A DNA stretch of 32,819 nt from Bacteroidota bacterium (GCA_013287095.1 JABDEJ010000016.1:1-32819); one strand, 5' to 3'. Shown: positions 14,189 through 22,538, counted from the stretch's first letter. The notes: generated from the letters alone by a model not told the origin. Translations and numbers: made by a program.

Positions 14189-16909
14189 ATGACTAAAATA
14201 AAAAATACGGATGAGGATGAGTTAAGCATTGTGCACAAGGAACTTGCCCTTCAAAAAGAAGAAAAAGAAAAACTGGCTAAAGAGTTAATCATTGCACGCA
14301 AAGAACTTGCATTTCAGAACCATGAGAAAGAAGATCGGGCAACGGAACTAGGGATAGCAAACAAAGAACGCGCCTTTCAAAATGAAGAGAAGGAAAAAAG
14401 AGCTGAGGAGTTAAGTATCGCTAACAAAGAACTGGTTTTTCAAACCGGAGAGAAAGAAAAACGCGCCGCAGAGCTGGTCATTGCTGATATAGAACTTGAA
14501 TTTCAAAATAAGGAGAAAGAAAAGCGGGAGGTTGCGAATAAAGAACTTGAAGCATTCAGTTATTCTTTAAAATTAGCATCCCAATATTCCCTTAGCCTTA
14601 TAGAAGCCAGCCTGGACCCATTGGTTACTATCAATACCGAAGGCAAGATCACTGATATGAACGAGGCCACTACACACATTACTGGCATTACCCGTAAAAA
14701 GCTTACAGGCACTGACTTCTTTGATTATTTTACCGAACCGCAAAAAGCAAGAGAAGTGTACCAGGAAGTGTTTGCGAAAGGATATGTTGCCGATTCTCCG
14801 CTTACGCTCCGACATAAGAATGGGAAGCTTACCGATGTCCTCTTCAACGGTTCTGTTTATAAAGACGATAAAGGCGATGTGCTTGGCGTTGTTTGTGTTG
14901 CAAGGGATGTTACAGCTCAAAAACTGCTTTCCAACTATTCATTGAGCCTTATTGAAGCCAGCCGCGATCCGTTATTTGCCATCAGTCCTGAAGGCAAAAT
15001 AACGGATATGAACCAGGCCACGGTAAACGTAACTGGGGAGTCGCGTGAGAACCTGATCGGTACAGATTTCTTTAATTATTTTACGGAGCCTGAGAAAGCA
15101 CGGGAAGGTTATCTGGAGGTTTTTGCAAAAGGATATGTGGAAGATTATCCTCTTACCATAATTGATGGGGAACTGACAGATGTATTGTTCAACGGCTCTG
15201 TTTATAGAGACGACAGGGGGAATGTACTTGGCGCTGTGGTAGTGGCCAGGGTTATCACCGAACAGAAAAGAATTGAAAAGGAATTGGTTGCAGCGAAAGA
15301 ATCTGCTGAGCTGGCGACAGGAATTGCGGAAGAGGCAAAACTGAAAGCGGAAGATGCCACGAGGATCGCTGAGGATGCCGTGAAATCGAAGCAGCAGTTT
15401 TTGTCAAATATGAGCCACGAAATACGTACACCTATGAATGCGATCATTGGGTTCACAAAGGTGATATTGAAAACGGATTTGAGCGCCAAACAAAAAGAAT
15501 ACCTGACTGCTATCAAAATAAGCGGCGATGCATTGATCGTACTTATAAATGACATCCTGGACCTCGCCAAGGTAGATGCAGGGAAAATGACATTTGAACA
15601 GACACCGTTTAAGATGGCCTTATCCATATCTGCCATGCTTCATTTGTTCGATACAAAAATCCAGGAGAAAAATTTGATTTTGGTTAAAGATTACGACCCC
15701 AGGATCCCGGAAGTGCTCGTTGGTGACCCTGTACGTTTGCACCAGATTATTTTAAACCTTTTAAGCAATGCTGTAAAGTTTACCACTGAAGGGAAAATTA
15801 CCGTAAGCGTTCATTTGCTGAGCGAAGATGATGATAAAGTAAATATTGAGTTTTCAGTTGCCGATACCGGGATCGGGATACCTGAAAACAGGATCGAAAG
15901 GATTTTTGAAAACTTTCAACAGGCATCAAGTGGCACTTCAAGGCTATATGGTGGCACCGGGCTGGGATTAGCAATTGTGAAACAACTGGTTGAACCACAG
16001 GGAGGCAGCATCAGTGTAAAAAGCAAAATGGATGAGGGTTCTACTTTTAGTTTCACATTAAGTTTTCAAAAAACAAATGCAGAAGCTGCACTGGATACCG
16101 ATTTGGTGGAAGTGGATTCAGAAATAAAAAATATAAGAGTATTGGTGGTGGAAGATATTGCACTCAATCAATTATTGATGAAGACGTTGTTAGATGATTT
16201 TGGTTTTGAACGTGATATTGTGGGAAACGGGAAAATCGCCATTGAAAAACTCGAAACAAAATCTTATGATATTATATTAATGGACTTACAAATGCCGGAA
16301 ATGAATGGTTTTGAAGCCACTGAATATATCCGGAACCAGATGAATTCCAATATTCCCATTATAGCATTGACAGCTGATGTGACAACGGTGGACCTGGCAA
16401 AATGTAAAGCTGTGGGAATGAATGACTATATTGCAAAACCGGTTGACGAAAGGCTGCTATATAGCAAAATTGTGGGGTTGGTTAAAAAACCTGCTCTTTC
16501 TAAAAGCATCGAAAGCGAAATAAATGATTCTGATGAAAATAAAAAAATGAAATGTACCGATCTTGATTTCCTGATCCATCGTACCAAATCAAATCCAAAA
16601 CTAATGATGGAAATGATCTCCCTTTACCTGGAACAGACTCCTCCATTAATAAGCGCCATGAAACAAAGTTTCCATGATAAAGATTGGAATTCATTATACT
16701 CCGCAGTGCATAAAATGATCCCTTCGTTTTCAATAATGGGAATAAGTATCGATTTCGAAAACATGGCCAGGAAAGTACAGGATTACGCAAGCACACAACA
16801 GCAAACGGATGGCATACCGGGGATGGTATTGCAGTTGGAACACATTTGTGCCCAGGCCTGTATAGAGTTGGAACAAGAATTTAATACAATTAAAAATACA
16901 AAGGCATGA
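14189..16909 (+). CDS. cytoplasmic hybrid histidine kinase (coiled coil, 2 PAS, HisKA, HATPase, receiver, Hpt)
   Basis: A 906-residue phosphorelay kinase with no membrane segment. Residues 11-115 are five tandem 21-residue coiled-coil repeats of the ELxIANKELxFQNxEKEKRA type. PAS domains follow at about 132-247 and 250-360; they are near duplicates (YSLSLIEASLDPL and YSLSLIEASRDPL). Next comes a linker helix, HisKA with the phospho-acceptor H410 in SNMSHEIRTPMNAIIGF, HATPase with the N box NLLSNAVKF and G boxes DTGIGIP and GGTGLGL, a receiver with D699 in LMDLQMPEMNG and K in YIAKPVD, and an Hpt region with H841 in AVHKMIPSF. The second PAS lacks a few residues where the first has RHKNGKLTD. 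The stop overlaps the next gene's start (ATGA), so kinase and receiver are coupled. Signal unknown. Confidence 0.93.
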   Translation: MTKIKNTDEDELSIVHKELALQKEEKEKLAKELIIARKELAFQNHEKEDRATELGIANKERAFQNEEKEKRAEELSIANKELVFQTGEKEKRAAELVIADIELEFQNKEKEKREVANKELEAFSYSLKLASQYSLSLIEASLDPLVTINTEGKITDMNEATTHITGITRKKLTGTDFFDYFTEPQKAREVYQEVFAKGYVADSPLTLRHKNGKLTDVLFNGSVYKDDKGDVLGVVCVARDVTAQKLLSNYSLSLIEASRDPLFAISPEGKITDMNQATVNVTGESRENLIGTDFFNYFTEPEKAREGYLEVFAKGYVEDYPLTIIDGELTDVLFNGSVYRDDRGNVLGAVVVARVITEQKRIEKELVAAKESAELATGIAEEAKLKAEDATRIAEDAVKSKQQFLSNMSHEIRTPMNAIIGFTKVILKTDLSAKQKEYLTAIKISGDALIVLINDILDLAKVDAGKMTFEQTPFKMALSISAMLHLFDTKIQEKNLILVKDYDPRIPEVLVGDPVRLHQIILNLLSNAVKFTTEGKITVSVHLLSEDDDKVNIEFSVADTGIGIPENRIERIFENFQQASSGTSRLYGGTGLGLAIVKQLVEPQGGSISVKSKMDEGSTFSFTLSFQKTNAEAALDTDLVEVDSEIKNIRVLVVEDIALNQLLMKTLLDDFGFERDIVGNGKIAIEKLETKSYDIILMDLQMPEMNGFEATEYIRNQMNSNIPIIALTADVTTVDLAKCKAVGMNDYIAKPVDERLLYSKIVGLVKKPALSKSIESEINDSDENKKMKCTDLDFLIHRTKSNPKLMMEMISLYLEQTPPLISAMKQSFHDKDWNSLYSAVHKMIPSFSIMGISIDFENMARKVQDYASTQQQTDGIPGMVLQLEHICAQACIELEQEFNTIKNTKA
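14219..14533 (+). repeat. five tandem 63-bp units encoding a coiled coil
   Basis: Each unit encodes 21 residues (three heptads): ELSIVHKELALQKEEKEKLA, ELIIARKELAFQNHEKEDRA, and three more. Copies are diverged at the DNA level but keep exact length and frame. Such signalling coiled coils are known in Bacteroidota hybrid kinases and may vary in copy number. Confidence 0.9.
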
Positions 16910-17340
16910 ACGATGGAGTTAAAATAAAACTTTTTCTGGTGGATGATGATGCCGTCTTTTTAAAATCATTGGAAATTGAGTTTCACCTGGAGGCGGATTT
17001 CGAAATTGAAACGTATCCAACAGGCGAGCTCTGCATTGAAAATTTATCACATAGTCCGGATGTGATTATCCTGGATTATAACCTGGACGGGATCGAAAAA
17101 AATGCCATGAACGGAATGGAAACATTGGACAAGATAAAAGCAATAAATCCTGATATTCCGGTAATTATGTTATCTTCACAGGATAAAATTGAAGTGGCCG
17201 TAAATTGTATGCACCATAAGGCCTTTGATTACGTCGTAAAAAGCGAAACAGCCTTCACCAGATTACAAAAAGCAATCACTACTATTTTCAAATACAGGAA
17301 AATGGAAAAGCAGTTGAGCTGGTATATGGATAGGATGTAG
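16906..17340 (+). CDS. single-domain response regulator
   Basis: A 144-residue protein consisting only of a receiver domain. The acidic pocket is VDDD (13-15), the phospho-acceptor is D57 in VIILDYNLDG, a serine takes the switch position in MLSSQ (90-91), and the lysine is K112 in DYVVKSE. There is no DNA-binding or enzymatic output domain. It overlaps the kinase gene by four bases (ATGA), so it is a likely acceptor or phosphate sink in the same relay. It may act by protein contact, possibly with the AraC paralogues encoded just upstream. Confidence 0.92.
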   Translation: MNDGVKIKLFLVDDDAVFLKSLEIEFHLEADFEIETYPTGELCIENLSHSPDVIILDYNLDGIEKNAMNGMETLDKIKAINPDIPVIMLSSQDKIEVAVNCMHHKAFDYVVKSETAFTRLQKAITTIFKYRKMEKQLSWYMDRM

Positions 17341-17375
17341 TCAAATCTTCAATCAACTGTCTCTAAAAAAATAAA

Positions 17376-17717
17376 ATGGAAAACACAGAATTTGAAAAAT
17401 CGAAAGCACACATCACCGTTGAAATTATTGAGTACATCCCTAATTCTGTTGTCAGCAAAACAATCATCAAAAAATCAACCGGGAATATCAGTATTATGTC
17501 GTTTGATACGGGGGAAGGATTGACTGAAAAAACATCTCCATTCGACACATTTGCGCAGATCATTGATGGAAAAGCGGAGATAGTAATAGACGGAAAATCT
17601 TTTTTGCTCAATACGGGTCAATCCATTGTCATACCAGCACACAAACCCAACCTTATTAAAGGCAACCAACGCTTCAAAATGATTCTTACCATCATAAAAA
17701 GCGGTTATGAAGGGTAA
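17376..17717 (+). CDS. small cupin-domain protein
   Basis: A 113-residue single cupin. The two conserved motifs can be read around SPFDTFAQIIDGKAEIVIDG and GQSIVIPAHKPNLIKG, with the usual turn and FLLNTGQ spacing. Only one of the usual metal-binding histidines (in PAHKPN) is evident; the first motif has SPFD where many cupins have two histidines. It may therefore bind a ligand rather than catalyse. It lies 35 bp after the receiver and is probably the last gene of the operon started at copy B. A sensing or modulating role for the pathway is an inference from position. Confidence 0.8.
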   Translation: MENTEFEKSKAHITVEIIEYIPNSVVSKTIIKKSTGNISIMSFDTGEGLTEKTSPFDTFAQIIDGKAEIVIDGKSFLLNTGQSIVIPAHKPNLIKGNQRFKMILTIIKSGYEG

Positions 17718-17741
17718 ATCCCTAAGTTTTATTTGCCGAAT

Positions 17742-17807
17742 GTGTGAATGATGTAACTTATTTCAAGAAACGTGTAACAGTCGGGATAGCGAAGATGTTC
17801 AATTTTG
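17742..17807 (+). promoter_or_regulatory. regulon promoter module, copy C
   Basis: GTGTGAATGATGTAAC with half-site 1 at 17752-17757, TGTAAC at 17773-17778 (21 bp later) and TTTG at 17804-17807 (31 bp later) within TTCAATTTTG. It serves the small gene at 17844. The leader up to the ATG resembles that of copy E (AAAAATGAGA at the start). Confidence 0.88.
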
Positions 17808-17843
17808 TAGTGTAAATTTATTCACCGTAAAAGTTAAACAAAA

Positions 17844-18056
17844 ATGAGAACAGCTAACATCACCCTGGCCAAAGAAGGAACATCCGGTTTGTCTTCTGGT
17901 AACAAAGCAACTTCTATCCCTTTAGTAACAAAAACCAAATATCCATTTCCATATAATGCTGGTATTTTTGGGATTGCTGCCAAACGTTATAAACCAACTC
18001 AAGCAGGAAATATTGCAGAACCCCTGAGTGATAGAGGAATTAACCTCGCATATTAA
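17844..18056 (+). CDS. small protein with KYPFPY-AGIFG motif, copy 1
   Basis: A 70-residue protein without signal peptide or membrane segment. The N-terminal half (MRTANITLAKEGTSGLSSGN) is polar and variable. From residue 33 it carries KYPFPYNAGIFGIAAKRYKP, nearly the same as in the 63-residue protein at 22253 (KYPFPYSAGIFGMAAKNFDP). Both genes follow the regulon module and both are followed by a terminator, so they look like dedicated single-gene units. The family is not recognised; the conserved core suggests a binding motif or a leader/core arrangement, but nothing proves processing. Confidence 0.75.
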   Translation: MRTANITLAKEGTSGLSSGNKATSIPLVTKTKYPFPYNAGIFGIAAKRYKPTQAGNIAEPLSDRGINLAY

Positions 18057-18083
18057 TAATATACGACCCAATTTTATTTTTAT

Positions 18084-18117
18084 AAAGCACTGCGAAAATT
18101 TCGCCGTGCTTTTTTTA
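18084..18117 (+). terminator. terminator after the first KYPFPY gene
   Basis: AAAGCAC, then an inner GCGAAA/TTTCGC stem with a very small loop, then GTGCTTTTTTT. One mismatch in the stem. The AGCAC/GTGCT foot recurs in the terminators at 22539 and 24824. Confidence 0.7.
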
Positions 18118-18157
18118 TGAAGAACAGAGATTCAATAAGTGACTCATTGATCAGCAT

Positions 18158-19495
18158 TTGAAAAACCATTACAAATTATACTTTCTTGGGGCTATTGTTG
18201 CAACAATAATGGCAACGTTGCCTGTAATGGCGCAACAGCAAGGCATTCAATATTTTCGACAATATAACAAAGATGGTCTGAATACTTATGGGCCATCCAA
18301 AATGGATACGGTTCCATTTTCAGGCATTAAGGTACGGGTTGGGGCAAGTGTAAGCCAGGATTTTCAAATAATAACCGATCGAAATAATGCAACCCCACTC
18401 TATGTCAATGGAATCAATGTAAATCAACTTAAAACCCTAACCGGGGCATTTAATCCGGCATTGGCCAACCTGAACTTTGATGCCCAATTGCAGGATGGCA
18501 TCCGGGTAAACCTGGCCTTATACTTATCTTCCCAAAACCATGGAGAGGTATCATTTAAAGATTGGTACATTCAAATTGATAAAATAGTGTTTTTGAAAAG
18601 CGATCTGATAGACACCCTCATGAAACGTTTTACGATCAAAACTGGGTTTTATGAAATGGATTATGGCGATCAGCATTTCCGCAGGACGGATGGGGGCAAT
18701 AACATCTATAACCCGTTTGTAGAGAATTATATCATGGATGAATCCGCCGTTGAAATTGGGACAGAGGTTTATTATCATCCTAAAAATGGATTAATTGCCT
18801 TGGTTGGCATGAGCAATGGAGAATTAAATCCAACGGTTGCAGGAACCACTAAAATTGATTCGGCAACCGGGAAACTGAATTTTTCCGCTCCGGCATTTCA
18901 TTTCAAACTCGGATATGACAGACAGCTTAATAAAGACTTCCGATTCCGGATTACCGGATCATACTATATGGACCAAAGTGCAGAAGATAACCCTTTGTTT
19001 TTCGGTGACAGGGCAGGATCACACTATCTTTTTGTAATGGAAAATACAACTTCCACATTAGATATCGATAACTGGTCAGGGAAATATAATCCTCAATTCA
19101 GCGAACAGGTAAATGCCTTGATGGTAAACCCATTTGTAAAGTATAAAGGCCTGGAGTTTTTCGGTACTTATGAAATGGCACAAGGACGAACTATTGCCGA
19201 GAAATCCATGCGGAATGCAATCCAATATGTAGCAGATCTTGTATATCGGTTTCCGAAAAATACGGAAGATTTCTGGGTCGGCCTACGTTACAATTCTTTG
19301 ACATCTTCATTGCCTTTTAGCCAGACTGATATCAATATTAACCGTGCTGTTGGTTCTATTGGATGGTTCACCAATAAAAACATTCTCCTTAAAATAGAGT
19401 ATGTCAATCAGTATTACATGAATTTCGCCTCAACTGATATACGTTCAGGTGGAAGATTCAATGGTTTTATGATTGAAACGGCTATTGGGTTTTAA
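18158..19495 (+). CDS. outer-membrane beta-barrel protein (porin-like)
   Basis: A 445-residue protein starting at a TTG (18158), with a signal peptide KNHYKLYFLGAIVATIMATL ending at VMAQQQ. The mature part is full of alternating hydrophobic strands with aromatic ends, for example VRVGASVSQDFQIITDR, HFKLGYDRQLNKDFRFRITG and FWVGLRYNSLTS, and ends with a phenylalanine (MIETAIGF), as outer-membrane barrels do. It resembles porins that Bacteroidota annotations name only generally. There is no regulon module in front; the only nearby element is the terminator at 18084, so it may be read through from copy C or have its own unrecognised promoter. Confidence 0.75.
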   Translation: MKNHYKLYFLGAIVATIMATLPVMAQQQGIQYFRQYNKDGLNTYGPSKMDTVPFSGIKVRVGASVSQDFQIITDRNNATPLYVNGINVNQLKTLTGAFNPALANLNFDAQLQDGIRVNLALYLSSQNHGEVSFKDWYIQIDKIVFLKSDLIDTLMKRFTIKTGFYEMDYGDQHFRRTDGGNNIYNPFVENYIMDESAVEIGTEVYYHPKNGLIALVGMSNGELNPTVAGTTKIDSATGKLNFSAPAFHFKLGYDRQLNKDFRFRITGSYYMDQSAEDNPLFFGDRAGSHYLFVMENTTSTLDIDNWSGKYNPQFSEQVNALMVNPFVKYKGLEFFGTYEMAQGRTIAEKSMRNAIQYVADLVYRFPKNTEDFWVGLRYNSLTSSLPFSQTDININRAVGSIGWFTNKNILLKIEYVNQYYMNFASTDIRSGGRFNGFMIETAIGF

Positions 19496-19562
19496 ACCTG
19501 TATTTCTTTTTAAATAACTGTAAAACAGTCATTAATATTATTTTTTGGTGATTGCTAATAAT

Positions 19563-19628
19563 GTGTGAATGATGTAACTGATTTTAGAAGTTATGTAACA
19601 ATCATGAGAATGCGTAGGCTAAACTTTG
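19563..19628 (+). promoter_or_regulatory. regulon promoter module, copy D
   Basis: GTGTGAATGATGTAAC with half-site 1 at 19573-19578, TGTAAC at 19594-19599 (21 bp) and TTTG at 19625-19628 (31 bp) within CTAAACTTTG. It drives the T9SS protein at 19662. Confidence 0.88.
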
Positions 19629-19661
19629 TGGTTGAATAACCAACTAATATGATTTCAAGAA

Positions 19662-22091
19662 ATGAGGACTACTAAACCCGGTAAGTTCAGCGTAACCGGC
19701 GCATTCGTTTTAATTTTATTTCTTTGTAATGCCCAAAAGGCAAGCGCCCAGCAAACATGGACTGGAAACGATAACACAAATGATTGGAGCGATCCGGCCA
19801 ATTGGACGAGCGGGGTTCCAACATCAAATGATGATGTAACCATACCGGGCTTTTTATCCTTTTACCCTGTTTTATCGGCGCCCGCTTTTGCCAAATCAAT
19901 CAGTATGGCAAGCGCTACGTCGCTTACCACAAACAATTACAATTTGACTATTACCAATAGCATCAGCGGTACCGGGACAATGACTTCAAACGGAAGTATT
20001 ATTAAAGTAGGTGGTGATTTTGCGGTAACGGCATTCACGGGAAACTCTTCAACTGACACTATCAGGGGCAACTTGAATGTAGGTACTTCATTTACGGGAA
20101 GCTCTTCAAAATTATTTGTAGGAGGGAATTGTTCCACCGGCACCACTTTTATAGGAAACTCAGCAATTGTTAAAATTGTGGGCGATTTTAATGTTGGCAC
20201 CTCATTTACGGGAGGCAATTCCACAGACAGCATTGGTGGTGATTTTATAATGGGTACTTCATTTACAGGAGGTTCTTCAAATGTGCAAATTTTAGGCAAT
20301 TTTTATTTGGGGACCACATTTACGGGAAGTCTTTCAACAGTGACCTTTAGTGGCGCTTCGGCACAAAGTATCGGAGGAGACGATCCTCCAATTGGATTCA
20401 ACAATCTTGTCATTTCAAATGTAACTGCAGGTGTTTCAACGTCAATTGATATCATACCTGCTACTACCAAAGTTGACACGCTTGCCAATTTTATCCCAGG
20501 GTCGGCCTATACAGTAGGCGGCATTCTTAGCGATAGCGGAACTATACAAGTAACGGCAGTTGGCAATACAGATGACCTGGCCATCCAGTATTTTGGGACA
20601 CTATTACTGACAAAAGGCAAAGTTGATTTTGTGGGGGTTTCCTCACAAGAAATGGGCACTCATACCGTTGGCTACCTTGAAATCAATAACTCATCCGGCG
20701 TAACTTTAACCGGCGATATAGATGTGCTTAAAAACCTTACCGGCTCAGGCACGCTCATTGGCGGCACCAATACTGCCACTATTGGCGGAGATATGACTGT
20801 TTCTGGTTTTACATGCAATACATCAACGGTTATCTTCAATGGAGCCATACCTCAGGTTACAGGGACAGGAAGCGGTCAAACTTTTTACAACCTCACAATG
20901 GATAATACCAATGGGGGGCTGTCAATAACTGGACATGGCAGTTCCACAGTAAGCAATCTCCTGACACTAACCAGCGGTATTATAACATCAGATGCCTCTG
21001 ACCCACTGATATTTTCCTCCACGGCCACAGCCGTTTCAGGTGGCAGCAACAACAGTTACATAAACGGCCCAGCAGAAAACAATGGCCTGTCGGGCAGTAA
21101 CCCATCCTTTACTTTTCCGGTAGGCAGTGGGGGAAAATATGCGCCAGCTATGGTATCGGGCATAGGTTCTACTGCTGATTTTACGGCACAATATTTTAAG
21201 GGTGCACATACTGCGAGCACTTCAGGAATAACTGGTACATCCCCTACGCCAAGTGTGGCTGAATACTGGACGGTAATTGAAAATTCTGGTGGTACCGTTG
21301 CAAACCTTACATTGAATTGGGAAGATGCCGGTTTTTCAGGGATTTTGTCTGGCCAGGTAGGCAGTGTTAGCATATACAACGATCATGGAGGGTCAACCTG
21401 GGTTGATTTATCAGGAACCCCTACCGGTACTGGCGGTGCGGGAGGAACCGGTTCGGTAATTGCAAGTTCTGTGGCTGCATCGGATTTTGCTTCGGGGGGA
21501 TATTTTACATTCGGGGACAATAGTGGCGCTAATCCACTTCCTGTAACCCTGATATCATTCAATGTCAATTACGAAGGCAATCAGGTTGAGATGAAATGGA
21601 CAACTGCTTCAGAGACAAACAATGACTACTTCAGCATCGAACGCTCAATAAACGGGCAAACATGGCAAACTATCGGGCAGGTTCCTGGTCATGGAAATTC
21701 AATGATCATGGAGAACTATGCGTATATAGATGGCCTGGAAGGGATTATCGCAACAGGCAACATTTACTATAGGCTAAAACAGGTTGATTTCAACGGAGTT
21801 TTGACCTATTCACAGATACGGGCAGTTGATTTTATTGGCATTTCTGCCGCAATTGCCACCTATCCAAACCCTGCCACAAACTTGCTGAATGTAAACTGGA
21901 TCAGTAAGGACAATGGCCCCGCCATACTAAACCTGACAGATATGACAGGGAAAACCATTTATACTGAAAACGTAACAGGCATAGGTATGATGAACAAGCA
22001 AATAGATATGACAAACTACCCCAAGGGGGCCTATACCCTTTGGATTGTGACTGGTAGAGGAGCCAATTCTCAACTGGTTTGCAAAAAATAA
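19662..22091 (+). CDS. large secreted beta-repeat protein with T9SS type A sorting domain
   Basis: An 809-residue exported protein. It has a signal peptide (residues about 1-29, ending ASAQQ). Residues about 31-60 (WTGNDNTNDWSDPANWTSGV) form the opening of a parallel beta-helix-like region. Residues 118-230 contain six 18-19-residue GDFxxGTSFTGGxS turns, a solenoid pattern. A serine/threonine/glycine-rich part follows, then a fibronectin-like segment (LPVTLISFNVNYEGNQVEMK). The last 75 residues are a type A C-terminal sorting domain (TYPNPATNLLNVNW onward, ending KGAYTLWIVTGRG). It should be secreted or anchored by the type IX system. It is probably an adhesin or surface-layer component, with no enzymatic motif seen. 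It starts MRTT, like the MRTA starts of the other module genes. Confidence 0.88.
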   Translation: MRTTKPGKFSVTGAFVLILFLCNAQKASAQQTWTGNDNTNDWSDPANWTSGVPTSNDDVTIPGFLSFYPVLSAPAFAKSISMASATSLTTNNYNLTITNSISGTGTMTSNGSIIKVGGDFAVTAFTGNSSTDTIRGNLNVGTSFTGSSSKLFVGGNCSTGTTFIGNSAIVKIVGDFNVGTSFTGGNSTDSIGGDFIMGTSFTGGSSNVQILGNFYLGTTFTGSLSTVTFSGASAQSIGGDDPPIGFNNLVISNVTAGVSTSIDIIPATTKVDTLANFIPGSAYTVGGILSDSGTIQVTAVGNTDDLAIQYFGTLLLTKGKVDFVGVSSQEMGTHTVGYLEINNSSGVTLTGDIDVLKNLTGSGTLIGGTNTATIGGDMTVSGFTCNTSTVIFNGAIPQVTGTGSGQTFYNLTMDNTNGGLSITGHGSSTVSNLLTLTSGIITSDASDPLIFSSTATAVSGGSNNSYINGPAENNGLSGSNPSFTFPVGSGGKYAPAMVSGIGSTADFTAQYFKGAHTASTSGITGTSPTPSVAEYWTVIENSGGTVANLTLNWEDAGFSGILSGQVGSVSIYNDHGGSTWVDLSGTPTGTGGAGGTGSVIASSVAASDFASGGYFTFGDNSGANPLPVTLISFNVNYEGNQVEMKWTTASETNNDYFSIERSINGQTWQTIGQVPGHGNSMIMENYAYIDGLEGIIATGNIYYRLKQVDFNGVLTYSQIRAVDFIGISAAIATYPNPATNLLNVNWISKDNGPAILNLTDMTGKTIYTENVTGIGMMNKQIDMTNYPKGAYTLWIVTGRGANSQLVCKK
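20013..20351 (+). repeat. six tandem 54/57-bp units encoding beta-solenoid turns
   Basis: Units of 19 residues (18 in the first), such as GDFNVGTSFTGGNSTDSIG and GDFIMGTSFTGGSSNVQIL. The strict length and conserved GxF...GTSFTG positions fit one turn of a beta-helix each. Confidence 0.85.
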
Positions 22092-22151
22092 TCCACGCGT
22101 TTTTTATAAAAATCGGCACTAAATTGTTGTTGTTATATGTATATGTCAAAT

Positions 22152-22217
22152 CTGTGAATAATGTAACTTATTGCAGAAAATGTGTAATAATCACCTAAGT
22201 GAAGTGCCTCAACTTTG
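22152..22217 (+). promoter_or_regulatory. regulon promoter module, copy E
   Basis: CTGTGAATAATGTAAC with half-site 1 at 22162-22167, TGTAAT at 22183-22188 (21 bp) and TTTG at 22214-22217 (31 bp) within CTCAACTTTG. Its downstream part is nearly identical to copy A. It drives the second KYPFPY small gene. Confidence 0.88.
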
Positions 22218-22252
22218 CATTATAATTAATCACCACTAAAATTTAAGCAAAA

Positions 22253-22444
22253 ATGAGAGCATTTAAAATGACTACCATCAACGAAGAAATTTCTAACACC
22301 TCTATCGATGAAAATCAAAACGGGGAGATAATCAACAAAAAAAATAATATTCCTGAAGTAAAGAAGGTAAAATATCCTTTCCCATATAGTGCAGGTATTT
22401 TTGGCATGGCGGCAAAAAATTTCGATCCTGCACGGGTAAGATAG
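22253..22444 (+). CDS. small protein with KYPFPY-AGIFG motif, copy 2
   Basis: A 63-residue protein, MRAFKMTTINEEISNTSIDE at the start, with polar, acidic N-terminal sequence that differs from copy 1. From residue 43 it has KYPFPYSAGIFGMAAKNFDP and then ends with ARVR. It lacks a signal peptide. It has the same promoter module and general layout as the gene at 17844. The contrast of a divergent N-terminus with a conserved C-terminal core shows selection on the core. Function unknown; see the finding on this pair. Confidence 0.75.
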   Translation: MRAFKMTTINEEISNTSIDENQNGEIINKKNNIPEVKKVKYPFPYSAGIFGMAAKNFDPARVR

Positions 22445-22538
22445 GTTATTAAAAAATCGGCCTGACGGACTTCAATGTGCGTCTGCATTTAAATTTTTTG
22501 ATCAGGCAAAACACCATTCAATACACTTATTCTCTTTA

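Noticed and set aside
14219..14533. Regular repeats that could suggest a CRISPR array
   Set aside because: The units are contiguous, diverged, in frame and encode coiled coil; there are no spacers and no cas genes. The repeats at 20013-20351 and 25070-26640 were rejected for the same reason.
17844..22444. Calling the KYPFPY proteins RiPP precursors
   Set aside because: No radical SAM, cyclodehydratase, lanthipeptide or peptidase-transporter gene is nearby; the idea is kept only as one option.
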